In this document: one piece after another, positions 1 through 9,012 of the stretch
Layout of the letters: each line of letters starts with the position of its first letter
Numbering within the stretch: the stretch's first letter is position 1
Source: Philodulcilactobacillus myokonensis
Lineage (GTDB): Bacteria; Bacillota; Bacilli; Lactobacillales; Lactobacillaceae
DNA: 64,000 nt
Assembly (NCBI RefSeq): GCF_027923585.1
Contig: NZ_BRPL01000002.1
Coordinates: 930,001-994,000, forward strand
Reading direction: 5' to 3'
The notes under the pieces: model-generated
Database searches by the model: none
What the model saw: the letters and a program-made list of their open reading frames with translations, nothing else
Told to the model about the DNA's origin: nothing
Translations under genes and position numbers: made by a program

Positions 1-265
1 TTGAATTAATATTATCATAATGACTGTTGGGATAATGATAATATCCAATTTGATCATCCCAAATGATTCCATTTGTCCTTAACCAATCCTCAGCAATCCC
101 AGCTCTCACTTCAGCAATGGATGCATAATTATCATGAATTAACTTTGATAGTTTATGCCAATCCAATTGCCAATGATGTAATTCTGGGCGTTTTTGATTA
201 GTATGATAAATTTTAGAATCATTGATTAAGCTTAATTTAATTGGTTTCAAATCATTAAAATCCAA
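1..265 (-). CDS. Unknown protein, N-terminal 88 residues (cut by window edge)
   Basis: The reading frame stays open from a TTG at 265 to the left edge of the window. A TGA lies in frame three codons upstream, and GGAG sits 12 bases before the TTG, so this start is the only reasonable one. The visible part is soluble-looking and rich in His, Asn, Asp and Trp (for example LHHWQLDWHKLSKLIHDNY), with no signal peptide or membrane segment. I do not recognise the family. It follows a terminator that closes the upstream small gene, so it is probably its own unit or begins a new one. Confidence 0.6.
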   Translation of the reverse strand, partial: MDFNDLKPIKLSLINDSKIYHTNQKRPELHHWQLDWHKLSKLIHDNYASIAEVRAGIAEDWLRTNGIIWDDQIGYYHYPNSHYDNINS

Positions 266-295
266 TTTAAGTCACTTCTCCAATCAAAATCATAA

Positions 296-326
296 TAAAA
301 AAACGATGCATTTATAATGCGTCGTT
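296..326 (-). terminator. Rho-independent terminator
   Basis: On the minus strand a 10-bp stem (302-311 paired with 317-326, one G-U pair) with a 5-base loop runs into a T-rich tail. It lies just after the stop of the 81-residue gene at 334. Confidence 0.75.
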
Positions 327-333
327 GTTCATT

Positions 334-579
334 TTAATTAATAAAATTAATTTTATATTTAGTAACACCGCTAAATGATTCGATTACTTGTCCCTCTTTA
401 AAGAAACCAGCATAAGCAAATCCCTCGTGATCATGATCAGCGGGAACAAATGTCCATTGGACAACACGGCTGCCAACTGAAAGGCTCGGGATTCTAACCC
501 CAGTTAATTGTCCAGTACTCGAATCAGAAAGCATCACCTCTTGGTTACCCAATCGGCGATCTAAGTTTAATGTTAGCAT
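334..579 (-). CDS. Small unknown protein (81 aa)
   Basis: I do not recognise this protein. It is 81 residues, soluble, with no membrane segment, and looks like a compact beta-rich domain (alternating hydrophobics, for example GSRVVQWTFVPADHDHEGFA). It sits about 70 bases downstream of the GH20-type gene on the same strand and ends at a good terminator, so the two may share a transcript. The ribosome binding site is weak. Its length, position and terminator support a real gene; function is unknown. Confidence 0.6.
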   Translation of the reverse strand: MLTLNLDRRLGNQEVMLSDSSTGQLTGVRIPSLSVGSRVVQWTFVPADHDHEGFAYAGFFKEGQVIESFSGVTKYKINFIN

Positions 580-647
580 TCAATACCCATTCTTTCATTA
601 GAATATGTTAAACATAATAACATAATTTATTAAAAAATGCATTAAAA

Positions 648-1793
648 TCAGTATGCCTTAAAGCGTTTGAAGAAATATTGAACGTATGGATAACTCTTTT
701 TATAAAATTGACTCCCACTATATGGGTTAGGACTTTCTCCCCAGAATGATAATGATACACCAATGTTATTTTGGTGACCCTTGCCATTATTTAATTGTTT
801 AGTATGGTCTTCATTCCAAATTTTAGAATTCCAATTATGAAGTTCGTGTCGCCAATATCGATATGATTGTGATGTTAAATTTTTAGGGTCAGCAACAATG
901 TATGTAAAATAACTATTACAATTAATTGTCTTAAAACCATCCCGGTTTAATTCGGGCAAAGTTGCACGATTCTTAACGTGATCCTTATAAGCACCTGGAT
1001 CAGTTACATCCCCACTTAAACTCCAGTAATTAATTAAAATATTCTTATGGTAACGATTCAAATCATATTTTCTAAAACTATCATTCCATGCCATCATTTT
1101 TAATCCATGGTGATTAATATAAGTGTCCATGCTATTCAAATAGTGCATAATGGCTTTATCATCATCATGACCATTAATGGCAAGTTCATCAGCGCCAATC
1201 GAAAAATAGTCATTATGCTTCAAATATGACATATATTCACGAATGATCTGTTTAGATAAGGATAATGTTGCCTTCCTTTGATAAAACATCTCTTGGGGGC
1301 TATTTTCTACTTTTTTAACTAATTTAGGATTAACCTTGGAAAGTAATTGGAGCATTGCTTGAGCATGACCAGGTAAATCAATTTCTGGAATTACTTCAAC
1401 ATGTTTCCGTTTTCCATAATTAATAAGATCTTTTAATTGATCTTTGCTTAAAAATGCTAAATGAGTTTTTTGATTATAATAAACATTGCCAACCTTTTTA
1501 GCATTATGGGTAGTCTGATTTAATGTTTTACTTTCAATTCCAAAACGTTCATTATCAGATAAATGCAGCATTATATAGTTTCCGTGGCCCTTATGAATAT
1601 CATTAATGTATTTTTTAATGGTATTCGGTGAATTATACATCCGTGCGCAATCTAGATTAAGGCCAACTGGTCGTTCTTTAGAAAGAACTGGATCATTTTT
1701 ACTATTAAAATATATAAAAAATGAAACAGAAGAAATAACAATCAAGAGCAAGAAAGCTATCAAGATTGAATAAACAGATTTCTTTTTACCCAT
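648..1793 (-). CDS. Membrane-anchored GH20 family beta-N-acetylhexosaminidase-like protein
   Basis: Residues 8-29 form one hydrophobic segment after MGKKK, so the protein is probably anchored with its body outside the cell. The rest is a lone GH20-type barrel: GLNLDCARMY (44-53), LHLSDNERFG (76-85), PEIDLPGHA (136-144) and the Asp-Glu pair at 202-203 in SIGADELAI. In GH20 enzymes this pair orients the substrate N-acetyl group and donates the proton. At 381 aa it lacks the extra N-terminal domain and the wall-anchoring modules of larger GH20 proteins. Natural substrates may be N-acetylglucosamine-containing glycans or cell wall fragments; that is inference. It stands alone, with a tRNA gene upstream and an unknown small gene downstream. 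Confidence 0.8.
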   Translation of the reverse strand: MGKKKSVYSILIAFLLLIVISSVSFFIYFNSKNDPVLSKERPVGLNLDCARMYNSPNTIKKYINDIHKGHGNYIMLHLSDNERFGIESKTLNQTTHNAKKVGNVYYNQKTHLAFLSKDQLKDLINYGKRKHVEVIPEIDLPGHAQAMLQLLSKVNPKLVKKVENSPQEMFYQRKATLSLSKQIIREYMSYLKHNDYFSIGADELAINGHDDDKAIMHYLNSMDTYINHHGLKMMAWNDSFRKYDLNRYHKNILINYWSLSGDVTDPGAYKDHVKNRATLPELNRDGFKTINCNSYFTYIVADPKNLTSQSYRYWRHELHNWNSKIWNEDHTKQLNNGKGHQNNIGVSLSFWGESPNPYSGSQFYKKSYPYVQYFFKRFKAY

Positions 1794-1849
1794 CGTTTCT
1801 CATCTCGCTTTAATAAATTAAATTCATCATACACCATTAGTTATAAAAT

Positions 1850-1896
1850 TCAAAAGAAACCCTCAAAGGATAATTTAGCTCTATCCCTTGGGGGTT
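1850..1896 (-). terminator. Long-stem terminator after the tRNA-Ser gene
   Basis: On the minus strand the arms 1882-1896 and 1858-1872 form a 15-bp stem with one mismatch and one G-U pair around a 9-base loop, followed by a short T-rich tail (TTTCTTTT). It begins 7 bases after the tRNA 3' end, so it closes the tRNA transcript. Confidence 0.75.
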
Positions 1897-1903
1897 AAAA
1901 TAA

Positions 1904-1990
1904 GGAGAGTACAGGAGTCGAACCTGCCCGCCGGTATTAACCGGTTCGTCGGATTTCGGGTCCGATGCATTACCGCTGTGCCAACTCTCC
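1904..1990 (-). tRNA. tRNA-Ser(CGA), unusual: C33 and U73
   Basis: The 87-base minus-strand sequence folds as a class II tRNA. It has a 7-bp acceptor (GGAGAGT with ACTCTCC), a D-arm with A14 and GG, an anticodon stem TCGGA/TCCGA, a long variable arm with a CCGG/CCGG stem, and a T-arm with loop TTCGACT. The anticodon loop reads CCCGAAA, giving anticodon CGA (Ser, codon UCG). Two positions are abnormal for a serine tRNA: position 33 is C instead of the near-universal U, and the base after the acceptor is T, where bacterial Ser tRNAs normally carry G73. CCA is not encoded. It lies 85 bases downstream of apt and may be processed from that transcript or have a weak promoter of its own. Confidence 0.8.
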
Positions 1991-2074
1991 AAAATAAGAC
2001 GCATATTCACAATAACAAATTTAAGCATAAAATTAAAGTGAATCATGGTCTTTAAAATATTTACATGTTATATA

Positions 2075-2593
2075 TTAATATTTAACTAAACTTAAAACAT
2101 CACAATCATTCATTTTGTTTCTGCCATTTAATTCGGATAATTCAATAATAAATGCAGCACCAACAACTTTGCCACCTAATTCTTTAACCATTTTAATGGT
2201 AGCTCCAATCGTTCCACCAGTTGCAAGCAAATCGTCAATTACAACAACCTTTTGGCCTGGCTTCACAGCTGATTGATTCATATAAAGAGTTGATTTACCA
2301 TATTCTAAACCATATGAAGCACTTACCTTTTTACCAGGTAATTTGCCTTCTTTTCTTGCCGGTGAAAAACCAATTCCTAATTTATAGGCAACTGGACACC
2401 CAATAATAAAACCACGGGCTTCTGGTGCTACTACTAAATCAGCATTCTTTGATTTAACAAAGTCAGCAATTTTATTAACGGTTTGTCTAAAGGCATTCCC
2501 ATTTTCAGTCAAAGGGGTAATATCTCTAAATAAAATTCCTTTTTTAGGAAAATCTGGATAGGTCGCAATGTATTTATCAAAATTAAAAGCCAT
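2075..2593 (-). CDS. apt: Adenine phosphoribosyltransferase
   Basis: Apt makes AMP from adenine and PRPP in purine salvage. The 172-aa length is normal. The PRPP-binding motif VVVIDDLLATGGT lies near residues 115-128, and the family segments PEARGFI and SPARKEGKLPG are present. Its ATG overlaps the recJ stop codon as TAATG, which suggests translation coupled to recJ. The recJ-apt pair is common in low-GC Gram-positives. Confidence 0.95.
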   Translation of the reverse strand: MAFNFDKYIATYPDFPKKGILFRDITPLTENGNAFRQTVNKIADFVKSKNADLVVAPEARGFIIGCPVAYKLGIGFSPARKEGKLPGKKVSASYGLEYGKSTLYMNQSAVKPGQKVVVIDDLLATGGTIGATIKMVKELGGKVVGAAFIIELSELNGRNKMNDCDVLSLVKY

Positions 2594-4917
2594 TAATCCA
2601 AAACTTCTTTCTTTTTATTTAACAATCTGCTAATAAGTGAAATTAAGTTGCTAGTAGGTTGTAATAATAATTGTTGTTCAGTTTTTATTTGCTGCTCTCT
2701 TAAATGATATCGGCTTGCATCTTGAATCGATTGTTTTTTAGGATGGTGATTAAAAATCATCATTTCATCTTGAACCGAAACAAAACCCAATTCAATAAAT
2801 AATTGAATCATAAAAATAACGGTTGATTTTGACAACTTAGTCTGTTCAACCACCAAATCAAAATCCTTTGTTAAATCAATTTTACCCTTCGTCTGAATCA
2901 AGCGAAAAAATTTAATAAATTGATTTCGGCTTGGAATGCCATCTAAAGTAGCGCGCTGCTTCTTATAAAAGTAAACAAATAGTTGAGTCGGGTTGATTCG
3001 TTCAAAAACACCATATAAATCAGAGAGTCGATCTGGACAATCAACAAATATTATATTATCAAAACGTTTGTCATCTGGCAAATGATTAAACATAACAAAA
3101 GTGGATTGCTCATTACAAAAATCTTTCAGATGATGCATCAAACTAGAATGAAAAAAGATATAGAGACCATGGGTATTAAAAATTGACTTGGTTAGGAAAC
3201 GGGTCCTTCGATCAATAATTGCCGTTCCAATCCCCTTGATATCCTTCATCATAATTTGAATGCTATCCCGACCGCGCCAATGATTAAGACTGATGGACCC
3301 AATCATTGCAATTTGACTTGGCATGCTAGCAATGGATTTAGCTAAGTACCCTTTTTTGAACGCAATTACTTTCAAAAATTTATGCTTGCCATTAATTTTA
3401 AAACTTAAATGGGTATTATCCTTCCCCATGGTTTTAATATCAGTAATGAAACTAGGCTTAATTTCAAAAATCGGTCGTTCATTATCAGTTCCGAAGGGAG
3501 CTAATTGAAGTAAATCTTTATAAAATGACAAAGAAATATCATCAATTGATATTTTTTCTGCAACCTTAATATTTTTTCGATGATTTAATTTTAAATGCTG
3601 ATCTTCTCCAGCACTTTCTAAATCATTAACCAAAGCGTCTAGTTTATTAGAATTAATGGTCAAGCCAACTGCCATCGGGTGACCACCAAAACTAATCATA
3701 TCATCGCGATGATGGTCTAATGCTTTAAATAAATTAAAGCCATCAATACTTCTGCCTGAACCCTTGGCGGTATGATTTTTTGGATTGATATTCAAGATTA
3801 AAGTTGGTTTATTAAAAGTCTCAACAATTCGACTCGCAACAATTCCAACAACCCCTTCATGCCAGTTCTTGCCAGCAATAACTAAAGTTTTCCGATCCTT
3901 GTTTTTTCCTGTTTGAGCTTTTTCTACTGCGGATTTAGTAATATTTGTAACCAACTGTTTCCGCTTATTATTTTGAGCTTCAATAAAATCAGCCAATTGT
4001 TTAGCTAATTCATCATCGAAAGTTGTTAATAGGCGGACCCCAATATTAGCATCCCCCATTCTGCCGAGTGCATTTAAACGGGGAGCAATTCCAAAACTAA
4101 TGCTTTCTTCATTTAAATAATCAACGTTCAGATCTGCGTTTTGCATTAATGATTGGAGCCCAAGACGCTGGGTATCCGCCATTATCTTTAGACCATTTTT
4201 AACAATGATCCGATTTTCATCAGTTAATGATACCAAATCAGCAACGGTTCCAATACTGGCTAAATCAAGCAATTCTTCTGGAATTTCATTTAATAGTGCA
4301 CAGGCAATTTTAAAAGCAATTCCTGCACCTGAGAAATCACCAAATGGATACTCATGACCTGGATACCGTGCATGGATAATGGCATAAGCATGCGGAATTT
4401 TCTTTGGAAAATCATGATGATCACTAATAATAACATCACAATTCATTTGATTAGCAACTTCAATTTGATCATAACCACTAATTCCATTATCAACCGTGAT
4501 AATTAAAGAAGTTCCATCATTGATAATTTTTTTAAAGGCTTTGGTATTAGGGCCATACCCATCAGTAAATCGATTGGGAATGTAATAGTCTACATTGGCA
4601 CCAATATCATTTAAAACTTCATACATAATCGATGTACTAGTTAATCCATCGGCGTCATAATCACCATAGACTGTTATTTTTTCATTATCAGCAATTGCCT
4701 TTTTAATCCGCTGAATTCCCTTTTTCATATCATGAATTAAAAATGGAGAGCGCATTTGATCTAATGTTGGTTTTAGAAAATGTTCGATTTCTTCTTCATT
4801 TTGATAACCACGTTGTTTTAAAATCGATAAAATAAGTGGATTCAAATTCAGCTGCTTTGCTAAATTTTTTTCTGGTTTTAAATCTTGCAAATTCCATTTA
4901 TATTTTGATGCCAGCAT
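2593..4917 (-). CDS. recJ: Single-stranded-DNA-specific exonuclease RecJ
   Basis: RecJ degrades single-stranded DNA 5' to 3' in recombination and mismatch repair. The protein is 774 aa, typical for the extended Firmicutes form. Metal-binding motifs of the DHH phosphoesterase family are visible: YGDYDADG (84-91) and SDHHDFP with DHH at 166-168. The DHHA1 part contains SGRSIDGFNLF and SFGGHPMAVG. The C-terminal third is the poorly conserved Gram-positive extension. SD AAGGAAG precedes the ATG. The stop codon overlaps the apt start. Confidence 0.95.
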   Translation of the reverse strand: MLASKYKWNLQDLKPEKNLAKQLNLNPLILSILKQRGYQNEEEIEHFLKPTLDQMRSPFLIHDMKKGIQRIKKAIADNEKITVYGDYDADGLTSTSIMYEVLNDIGANVDYYIPNRFTDGYGPNTKAFKKIINDGTSLIITVDNGISGYDQIEVANQMNCDVIISDHHDFPKKIPHAYAIIHARYPGHEYPFGDFSGAGIAFKIACALLNEIPEELLDLASIGTVADLVSLTDENRIIVKNGLKIMADTQRLGLQSLMQNADLNVDYLNEESISFGIAPRLNALGRMGDANIGVRLLTTFDDELAKQLADFIEAQNNKRKQLVTNITKSAVEKAQTGKNKDRKTLVIAGKNWHEGVVGIVASRIVETFNKPTLILNINPKNHTAKGSGRSIDGFNLFKALDHHRDDMISFGGHPMAVGLTINSNKLDALVNDLESAGEDQHLKLNHRKNIKVAEKISIDDISLSFYKDLLQLAPFGTDNERPIFEIKPSFITDIKTMGKDNTHLSFKINGKHKFLKVIAFKKGYLAKSIASMPSQIAMIGSISLNHWRGRDSIQIMMKDIKGIGTAIIDRRTRFLTKSIFNTHGLYIFFHSSLMHHLKDFCNEQSTFVMFNHLPDDKRFDNIIFVDCPDRLSDLYGVFERINPTQLFVYFYKKQRATLDGIPSRNQFIKFFRLIQTKGKIDLTKDFDLVVEQTKLSKSTVIFMIQLFIELGFVSVQDEMMIFNHHPKKQSIQDASRYHLREQQIKTEQQLLLQPTSNLISLISRLLNKKKEVLD

Positions 4918-4938
4918 CGTGTTCTTCCTTTTCTAAAA

Positions 4939-5256
4939 TTATTTTCGAATTTGTTTACCTTTATTTACCAATTGATTATTTAAATGTTCTATTTTTTGGT
5001 TTAAATCCTTAACTTCTTGATTCTTTTTTCTTTTCAACTGATTATACTTGCTATTTTGTTTGAATGTATTAATCGTCGATAATAAGAAATTAATAATCAT
5101 TCCCAAAAGAATGGAGATAAACAGTAATAAAACAAGTGGGATGTTAACAACTGAAAATCCAAAATGAATTGAGACGGTACCCATATTTAAAAGTGCAAAT
5201 ATAGCAATTAAAATCAATAAAATAATCAAAGTAATCATTTGAATTTGTCGTTTCAT
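4939..5256 (-). CDS. LapA family (DUF1049) small membrane protein
   Basis: This 105-aa protein has two hydrophobic helices (about 7-27 and 38-62) and a lysine- and asparagine-rich cytoplasmic tail with coiled-coil character. The spacing and the segment VSIHFGFSVVNIPLVLLL match the LapA/DUF1049 family, named after an E. coli lipopolysaccharide assembly factor; the role in Gram-positives is not established. A good SD (GGAGGAA) precedes the ATG. It lies 3 bases after rnz and about 20 bases before recJ, so it is part of a rnz-lapA-recJ-apt run. Confidence 0.75.
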   Translation of the reverse strand: MKRQIQMITLIILLILIAIFALLNMGTVSIHFGFSVVNIPLVLLLFISILLGMIINFLLSTINTFKQNSKYNQLKRKKNQEVKDLNQKIEHLNNQLVNKGKQIRK

Positions 5257-5259
5257 TGT

Positions 5260-6207
5260 TTATTCCTCCGATCTTTTATTTTTATCAAACGGAATTTCAT
5301 AGATATCAAAATCATTAACAACTTTCGTATTTGGGAAGATTTTCTTGGCTTGATTTTGTAATAAATAAGATTGTTTTCCAGTATACCTCGATGAAATGTG
5401 GGTTAAAAATAATTGCTTTACATCAGCATTCTTAGCTAATTGAGCTGCCTGAACATTAGTAGAATGGTAATAATTATGCGCCAAATTAGCCTCATTTTTA
5501 CCAAACGTACTTTCATGAACAAGTACATCTGCATCTTTAGCCAATTTATATGAATGTGGTGATTTCCGGGTATCCCCTAAAATAGCAATAATTCGTCCCT
5601 TTTGAGCATGACCAACATAATTCTTACCATCAATCATTCTGCCATCATCCAATTTAATAGTTTTGCCAGCTTTAATTTTGCCATAAGCAGGTCCTGATGG
5701 AATATTATCCTGACGTAATTTATCTACCAATAGTTCCCCCGGATGATCACGTTCGATAATTCGATACCCAAAACATTTAATATTATGGCTTAAAGTATCC
5801 GCATATACGATAAATTTATCGTTATCGACAATTTTACCTGGATTAGTAAGTTCAACGTAGTTAATATGATAGGCTAATCTCGTTTGAGAAACTCTTAAAC
5901 TAACCTTAACAAAATCCTTGATTCCTTTAGGACCATAAATTGTTAAAGGTGTATTACCACCTTGAAAAGAACGGCTGCTTAATAAACCTGGTAATCCAAA
6001 AATATGATCGCCATGAAGATGAGTAATGAAAATCTTATTAATTTTCCTAGGTTTTAAGCTTGAATTAAGGATTTGCTGTTGAGTTCCTTCACCAACATCA
6101 AACAACCAAACGGAATTACACTCATCTAATAAACGCAATGCAGTACAAGCTACATTACGAAACTTACCAGGAACACCGGAGCCAGTCCCTAAAAATTCTA
6201 ATTTCAT
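5260..6207 (-). CDS. rnz: Ribonuclease Z (tRNA 3' processing endonuclease)
   Basis: RNase Z cuts tRNA precursors after the discriminator base, which matters for tRNA genes without an encoded CCA such as the one at 1904. It is a metallo-beta-lactamase fold protein with the motif HLHGDH (63-68 from this start), a GDTRKSP segment and LTHISSRY near the C terminus. I start at the ATG at 6207 ([14 protein letters not shown]), which has AAAGGAAAG upstream; the frame extends 11 codons further, but these codons do not belong to the conserved N terminus. The length of 315 aa is normal. Confidence 0.93.
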   Translation of the reverse strand: MKLEFLGTGSGVPGKFRNVACTALRLLDECNSVWLFDVGEGTQQQILNSSLKPRKINKIFITHLHGDHIFGLPGLLSSRSFQGGNTPLTIYGPKGIKDFVKVSLRVSQTRLAYHINYVELTNPGKIVDNDKFIVYADTLSHNIKCFGYRIIERDHPGELLVDKLRQDNIPSGPAYGKIKAGKTIKLDDGRMIDGKNYVGHAQKGRIIAILGDTRKSPHSYKLAKDADVLVHESTFGKNEANLAHNYYHSTNVQAAQLAKNADVKQLFLTHISSRYTGKQSYLLQNQAKKIFPNTKVVNDFDIYEIPFDKNKRSEE

Positions 6208-6244
6208 ATTTAAAATCTTTCCTTTACCATATAATCTCAAAAAA

Positions 6245-6273
6245 TTGTAACTGAATTAATTTTACCATATAGT
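6245..6273 (+). promoter_or_regulatory. Sigma-A-type promoter for the lipoprotein gene
   Basis: TTGTAA at 6245-6250 and TATAGT at 6268-6273 are separated by 17 bases. The gene starts 32 bases further on with a strong SD. Confidence 0.6.
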
Positions 6274-6304
6274 AGAATTAAGTTCAGACGTAGGAGGAAG
6301 CATT

Positions 6305-7063
6305 TTGAAAAAGACGATATTTACAATTTTATTAATCGGTATCCTTTTAACCGGTTGTGGCCAAGAAAAACAATCATCAACCACCATAAATAATAATTCA
6401 TCAAATTCAAATCATCAGCATTCAAGTTGGAATCATTCAAATATTAAAACTAATGAATCAGATCAAAGTAAACAAAAGCAAAGTAATTTCGATCATTATC
6501 ACTATCAAGTCCCAAAATCATACCGTTCTAATCATGAATACATTAAAAATGGTAATTTGAAGCATGTTGGTGAATTTAGTTTTGATCAATTTGGTACGAA
6601 AGAAAAACTCGATCGCATTAGTAATATTAACCAATCAATTAATAGTGGCAAAATAAAGTACACAATTAAATCGATTCATTTGTTTAAAAATAAAGCCCAC
6701 AACAAAGAAGCATTAGATGCTGTTAAACAAGTTTTTAATCTGAATCAAATTTCATCAACGTATGATACAATCCAATTGAAATTTAATGTTACTAATCGTT
6801 CAGATCAAACCGTTAATTTAAATGGGATTAAATTAATTCAAATTAATCATGACCAAACGCTGTCTTCAAATCAACAGTTAAATGATGAAAGTGCTGGACA
6901 AACATTACAGCCACATCAATCTAAATCCATGTTTGCAATGGGGCTGATTAATAATTATAATTTTAAGCATTTGAAATTACTCCAAATTCAATTTAACGGA
7001 GTCTATAACCAACATGGCAAGTTGATTGATCCACCTTCTAGAACAATTAATATCAACTATTAA
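6305..7063 (+). CDS. Secreted lipoprotein with C-terminal Ig-like domain
   Basis: The start is a TTG behind an excellent SD (TAGGAGGAA). The N terminus is a lipoprotein signal with lipobox LTGC and Cys at residue 18, so the mature protein should be lipid-anchored on the outer face of the membrane. Residues 20-65 are a low-complexity Ser/Asn/His/Gln linker. Residues about 90-252 resemble the beta-sandwich of DUF4352/DUF5067-type extracellular proteins: TYDTIQLKFNVTNRSDQTVN is typical, with a conserved-looking C terminus. Function is unknown for such proteins. It is transcribed divergently from rnz under its own promoter and ends at a shared terminator. Confidence 0.8.
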   Translation: MKKTIFTILLIGILLTGCGQEKQSSTTINNNSSNSNHQHSSWNHSNIKTNESDQSKQKQSNFDHYHYQVPKSYRSNHEYIKNGNLKHVGEFSFDQFGTKEKLDRISNINQSINSGKIKYTIKSIHLFKNKAHNKEALDAVKQVFNLNQISSTYDTIQLKFNVTNRSDQTVNLNGIKLIQINHDQTLSSNQQLNDESAGQTLQPHQSKSMFAMGLINNYNFKHLKLLQIQFNGVYNQHGKLIDPPSRTININY

Positions 7064-7066
7064 ATT

Positions 7067-7100
7067 AAAAAATAGCCTATCAAAAGATAGGTTATTTTTT
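7067..7100. terminator. Bidirectional terminator
   Basis: A stem AAAAAATAGCCTATC/GATAGGTTATTTTTT with a 4-base loop has A and T runs on both sides. It can serve the lipoprotein gene on the plus strand and the acyltransferase on the minus strand. Confidence 0.85.
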
Positions 7101-9000
7101 AATCTTTAAATATATTTTTAGCAATTAGTGAAGTAAATTTTCGATTTCCTAAGGGATTAGGATGAACATGGTCATCCCAGAAATACTCAGGATGATTATA
7201 ACTATATTGATACCAATTAATGACATGAACATTCGGATGCGTTTTAGCAGCGTGGTTAATCGTCTCATTAACTTGTTGCTCCCAATTTCTAGTTGGAACG
7301 TGGCAATTGATCCAATAAACATTCCGCTTTGATCCAATTACACTCAATGTTTGATTAATTTGAGCAGACGTCATTGGACTATTGGTTCCCAAATTAATTA
7401 TGATATTTTTAGACAATTCATTTCGCTGTTTTAGTTGATTTAAAACGCCCGATGCTTGCCAAATTTGTCTTCCAACAGCTGCTGAAATATAAGCATTTGG
7501 AAAAACATTATGAAGATCATCAGAACTATCAGCTAAAATTGAATCCCCAATTGCAGTTACTTGATAATTATGAGCAAGCAAAATTTGTTTTTTTGTTAAC
7601 TGATAATACTTTTTTGTTTGTTGTTGTTTATTAGTCAGCGGCTGATCTAAATTAATTGATGGGGAAACAGAATGCTGCTTTTTCAATACCCTTTGATTAT
7701 TAGCCTTCATTGCTAATTGATTACTATGAATATTACGCTGTAATCTTTGCGAACTATTAATTTGATGATCTGGTGAAGTAGCAGCACCAAACATGGAAAT
7801 TAAAACAATTAAAAGAATTGGAATTAGCCATAATCGTTTTAACCCATAAATAGAATGTTGATTAAATAAATTTTTAAAGAATTGACCGATATTTCGATAA
7901 TCATAATGACGAAGCGGCTGTTCAATGTAACGATATGATAATTCACTAATAACCATAATTAAAATAGCCTCTACAGCTGCGTTTATAATTGGATGTTCAC
8001 CAATATTAACAATTTTGGATTCATAAAAAATCATGACAGGAAATTGGTATAAATAAATGCCATAACTTCTAGTTCCCATCCAATGAAATAATGGATTGGT
8101 TAACAATCGATTAATATCAGCACCGGGATGCGCACAAGTTGCAACTAAAATAGTAGCAAAAAATGAAACAATAAACATTCCGCCATAATAAGTAAAATCA
8201 CTCTGCCCGGATAAAAAGAAGCACATAATTATTAGGACGATAATTGAAAGAATCCCCGCGCCATCTAACAAATAACGTTGGGATTTGCTAATAATCCGTG
8301 GTAATTTTGTAATCGGCCAAATCATTGCTAGTGCAACACCAAAAACAATGGAATACAATCTTGTATCCGTCCCATAATAAACACGATCAACATTATGAGT
8401 GAAGAAGTATATCCCTGCCATTAAAAGTCCAGAAGCACAAATAATTGATATCAAAACGTAAAAAATTCGACGTCGATTTCTTAAAAGCATGATCATAACA
8501 AATAATACAACTGGCCAAATTAAATAGTACTGCCCTTCAATTGATAATGACCAAAGATGGACAAATGGTGATTCACCTTGAAAACGATCAAAATAATTTT
8601 GGCCATGTAGAATTTCCCACCAATTATAAACATACGTTAAATTGGTAAGAATAATTGATCTTAAATACCCCATCATTGAACGTTCGAAAATTGTAATATA
8701 TGCAGCAGTAGTTAATACCATTGTAACTAACGCCGGATACAGACGCCGCATTCTTCTAAAATAAAAACTTAAAATATTAATACTACCATTTTGTTGCCAT
8801 TCTTGAAGTAGCAAATCAGTAATTAAATAACCAGAAACGGTGAAAAAAATAGGAACCCCTAGATATCCACCCTGCAGTTTATATGGTAAAAGATGATAAA
8901 TAATAACGGCTAATACACCTAATGCCCTAATACCATCAAATCCAGTAATATAACGACTGTGTTTTAAACGCTTATGTTGTTTTAATTCCATTTGAAACAT
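7099..9000 (-). CDS. OatA-type acyltransferase (peptidoglycan O-acetyltransferase-like)
   Basis: The N-terminal 400 residues are an acyltransferase-3 membrane domain with about ten helices, opening with GFDGIRALGVLAVIIYHLLP and GYLGVPIFFTVSGYL. The C-terminal part is an extracytoplasmic SGNH esterase domain: IGDSILAD near residue 487 and the Asp-His motif DDHVHP near 611. This layout is that of OatA, which O-acetylates peptidoglycan and gives lysozyme resistance; other glycan acceptors are possible. The start is uncertain: TTG 9009, ATG 9000 and ATG 8991 are all in frame and a GGGGA lies between them. It follows obgE after 12 bases. Confidence 0.85.
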   Translation of the reverse strand: MFQMELKQHKRLKHSRYITGFDGIRALGVLAVIIYHLLPYKLQGGYLGVPIFFTVSGYLITDLLLQEWQQNGSINILSFYFRRMRRLYPALVTMVLTTAAYITIFERSMMGYLRSIILTNLTYVYNWWEILHGQNYFDRFQGESPFVHLWSLSIEGQYYLIWPVVLFVMIMLLRNRRRIFYVLISIICASGLLMAGIYFFTHNVDRVYYGTDTRLYSIVFGVALAMIWPITKLPRIISKSQRYLLDGAGILSIIVLIIMCFFLSGQSDFTYYGGMFIVSFFATILVATCAHPGADINRLLTNPLFHWMGTRSYGIYLYQFPVMIFYESKIVNIGEHPIINAAVEAILIMVISELSYRYIEQPLRHYDYRNIGQFFKNLFNQHSIYGLKRLWLIPILLIVLISMFGAATSPDHQINSSQRLQRNIHSNQLAMKANNQRVLKKQHSVSPSINLDQPLTNKQQQTKKYYQLTKKQILLAHNYQVTAIGDSILADSSDDLHNVFPNAYISAAVGRQIWQASGVLNQLKQRNELSKNIIINLGTNSPMTSAQINQTLSVIGSKRNVYWINCHVPTRNWEQQVNETINHAAKTHPNVHVINWYQYSYNHPEYFWDDHVHPNPLGNRKFTSLIAKNIFKD

Positions 9001-9012
9001 ATTCCCCAATCA

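Noticed and set aside
1837-2046. 69-codon frame on the minus strand over the tRNA region
   Set aside because: It runs through the tRNA-Ser gene and its terminator, has no SD and no recognisable protein pattern.
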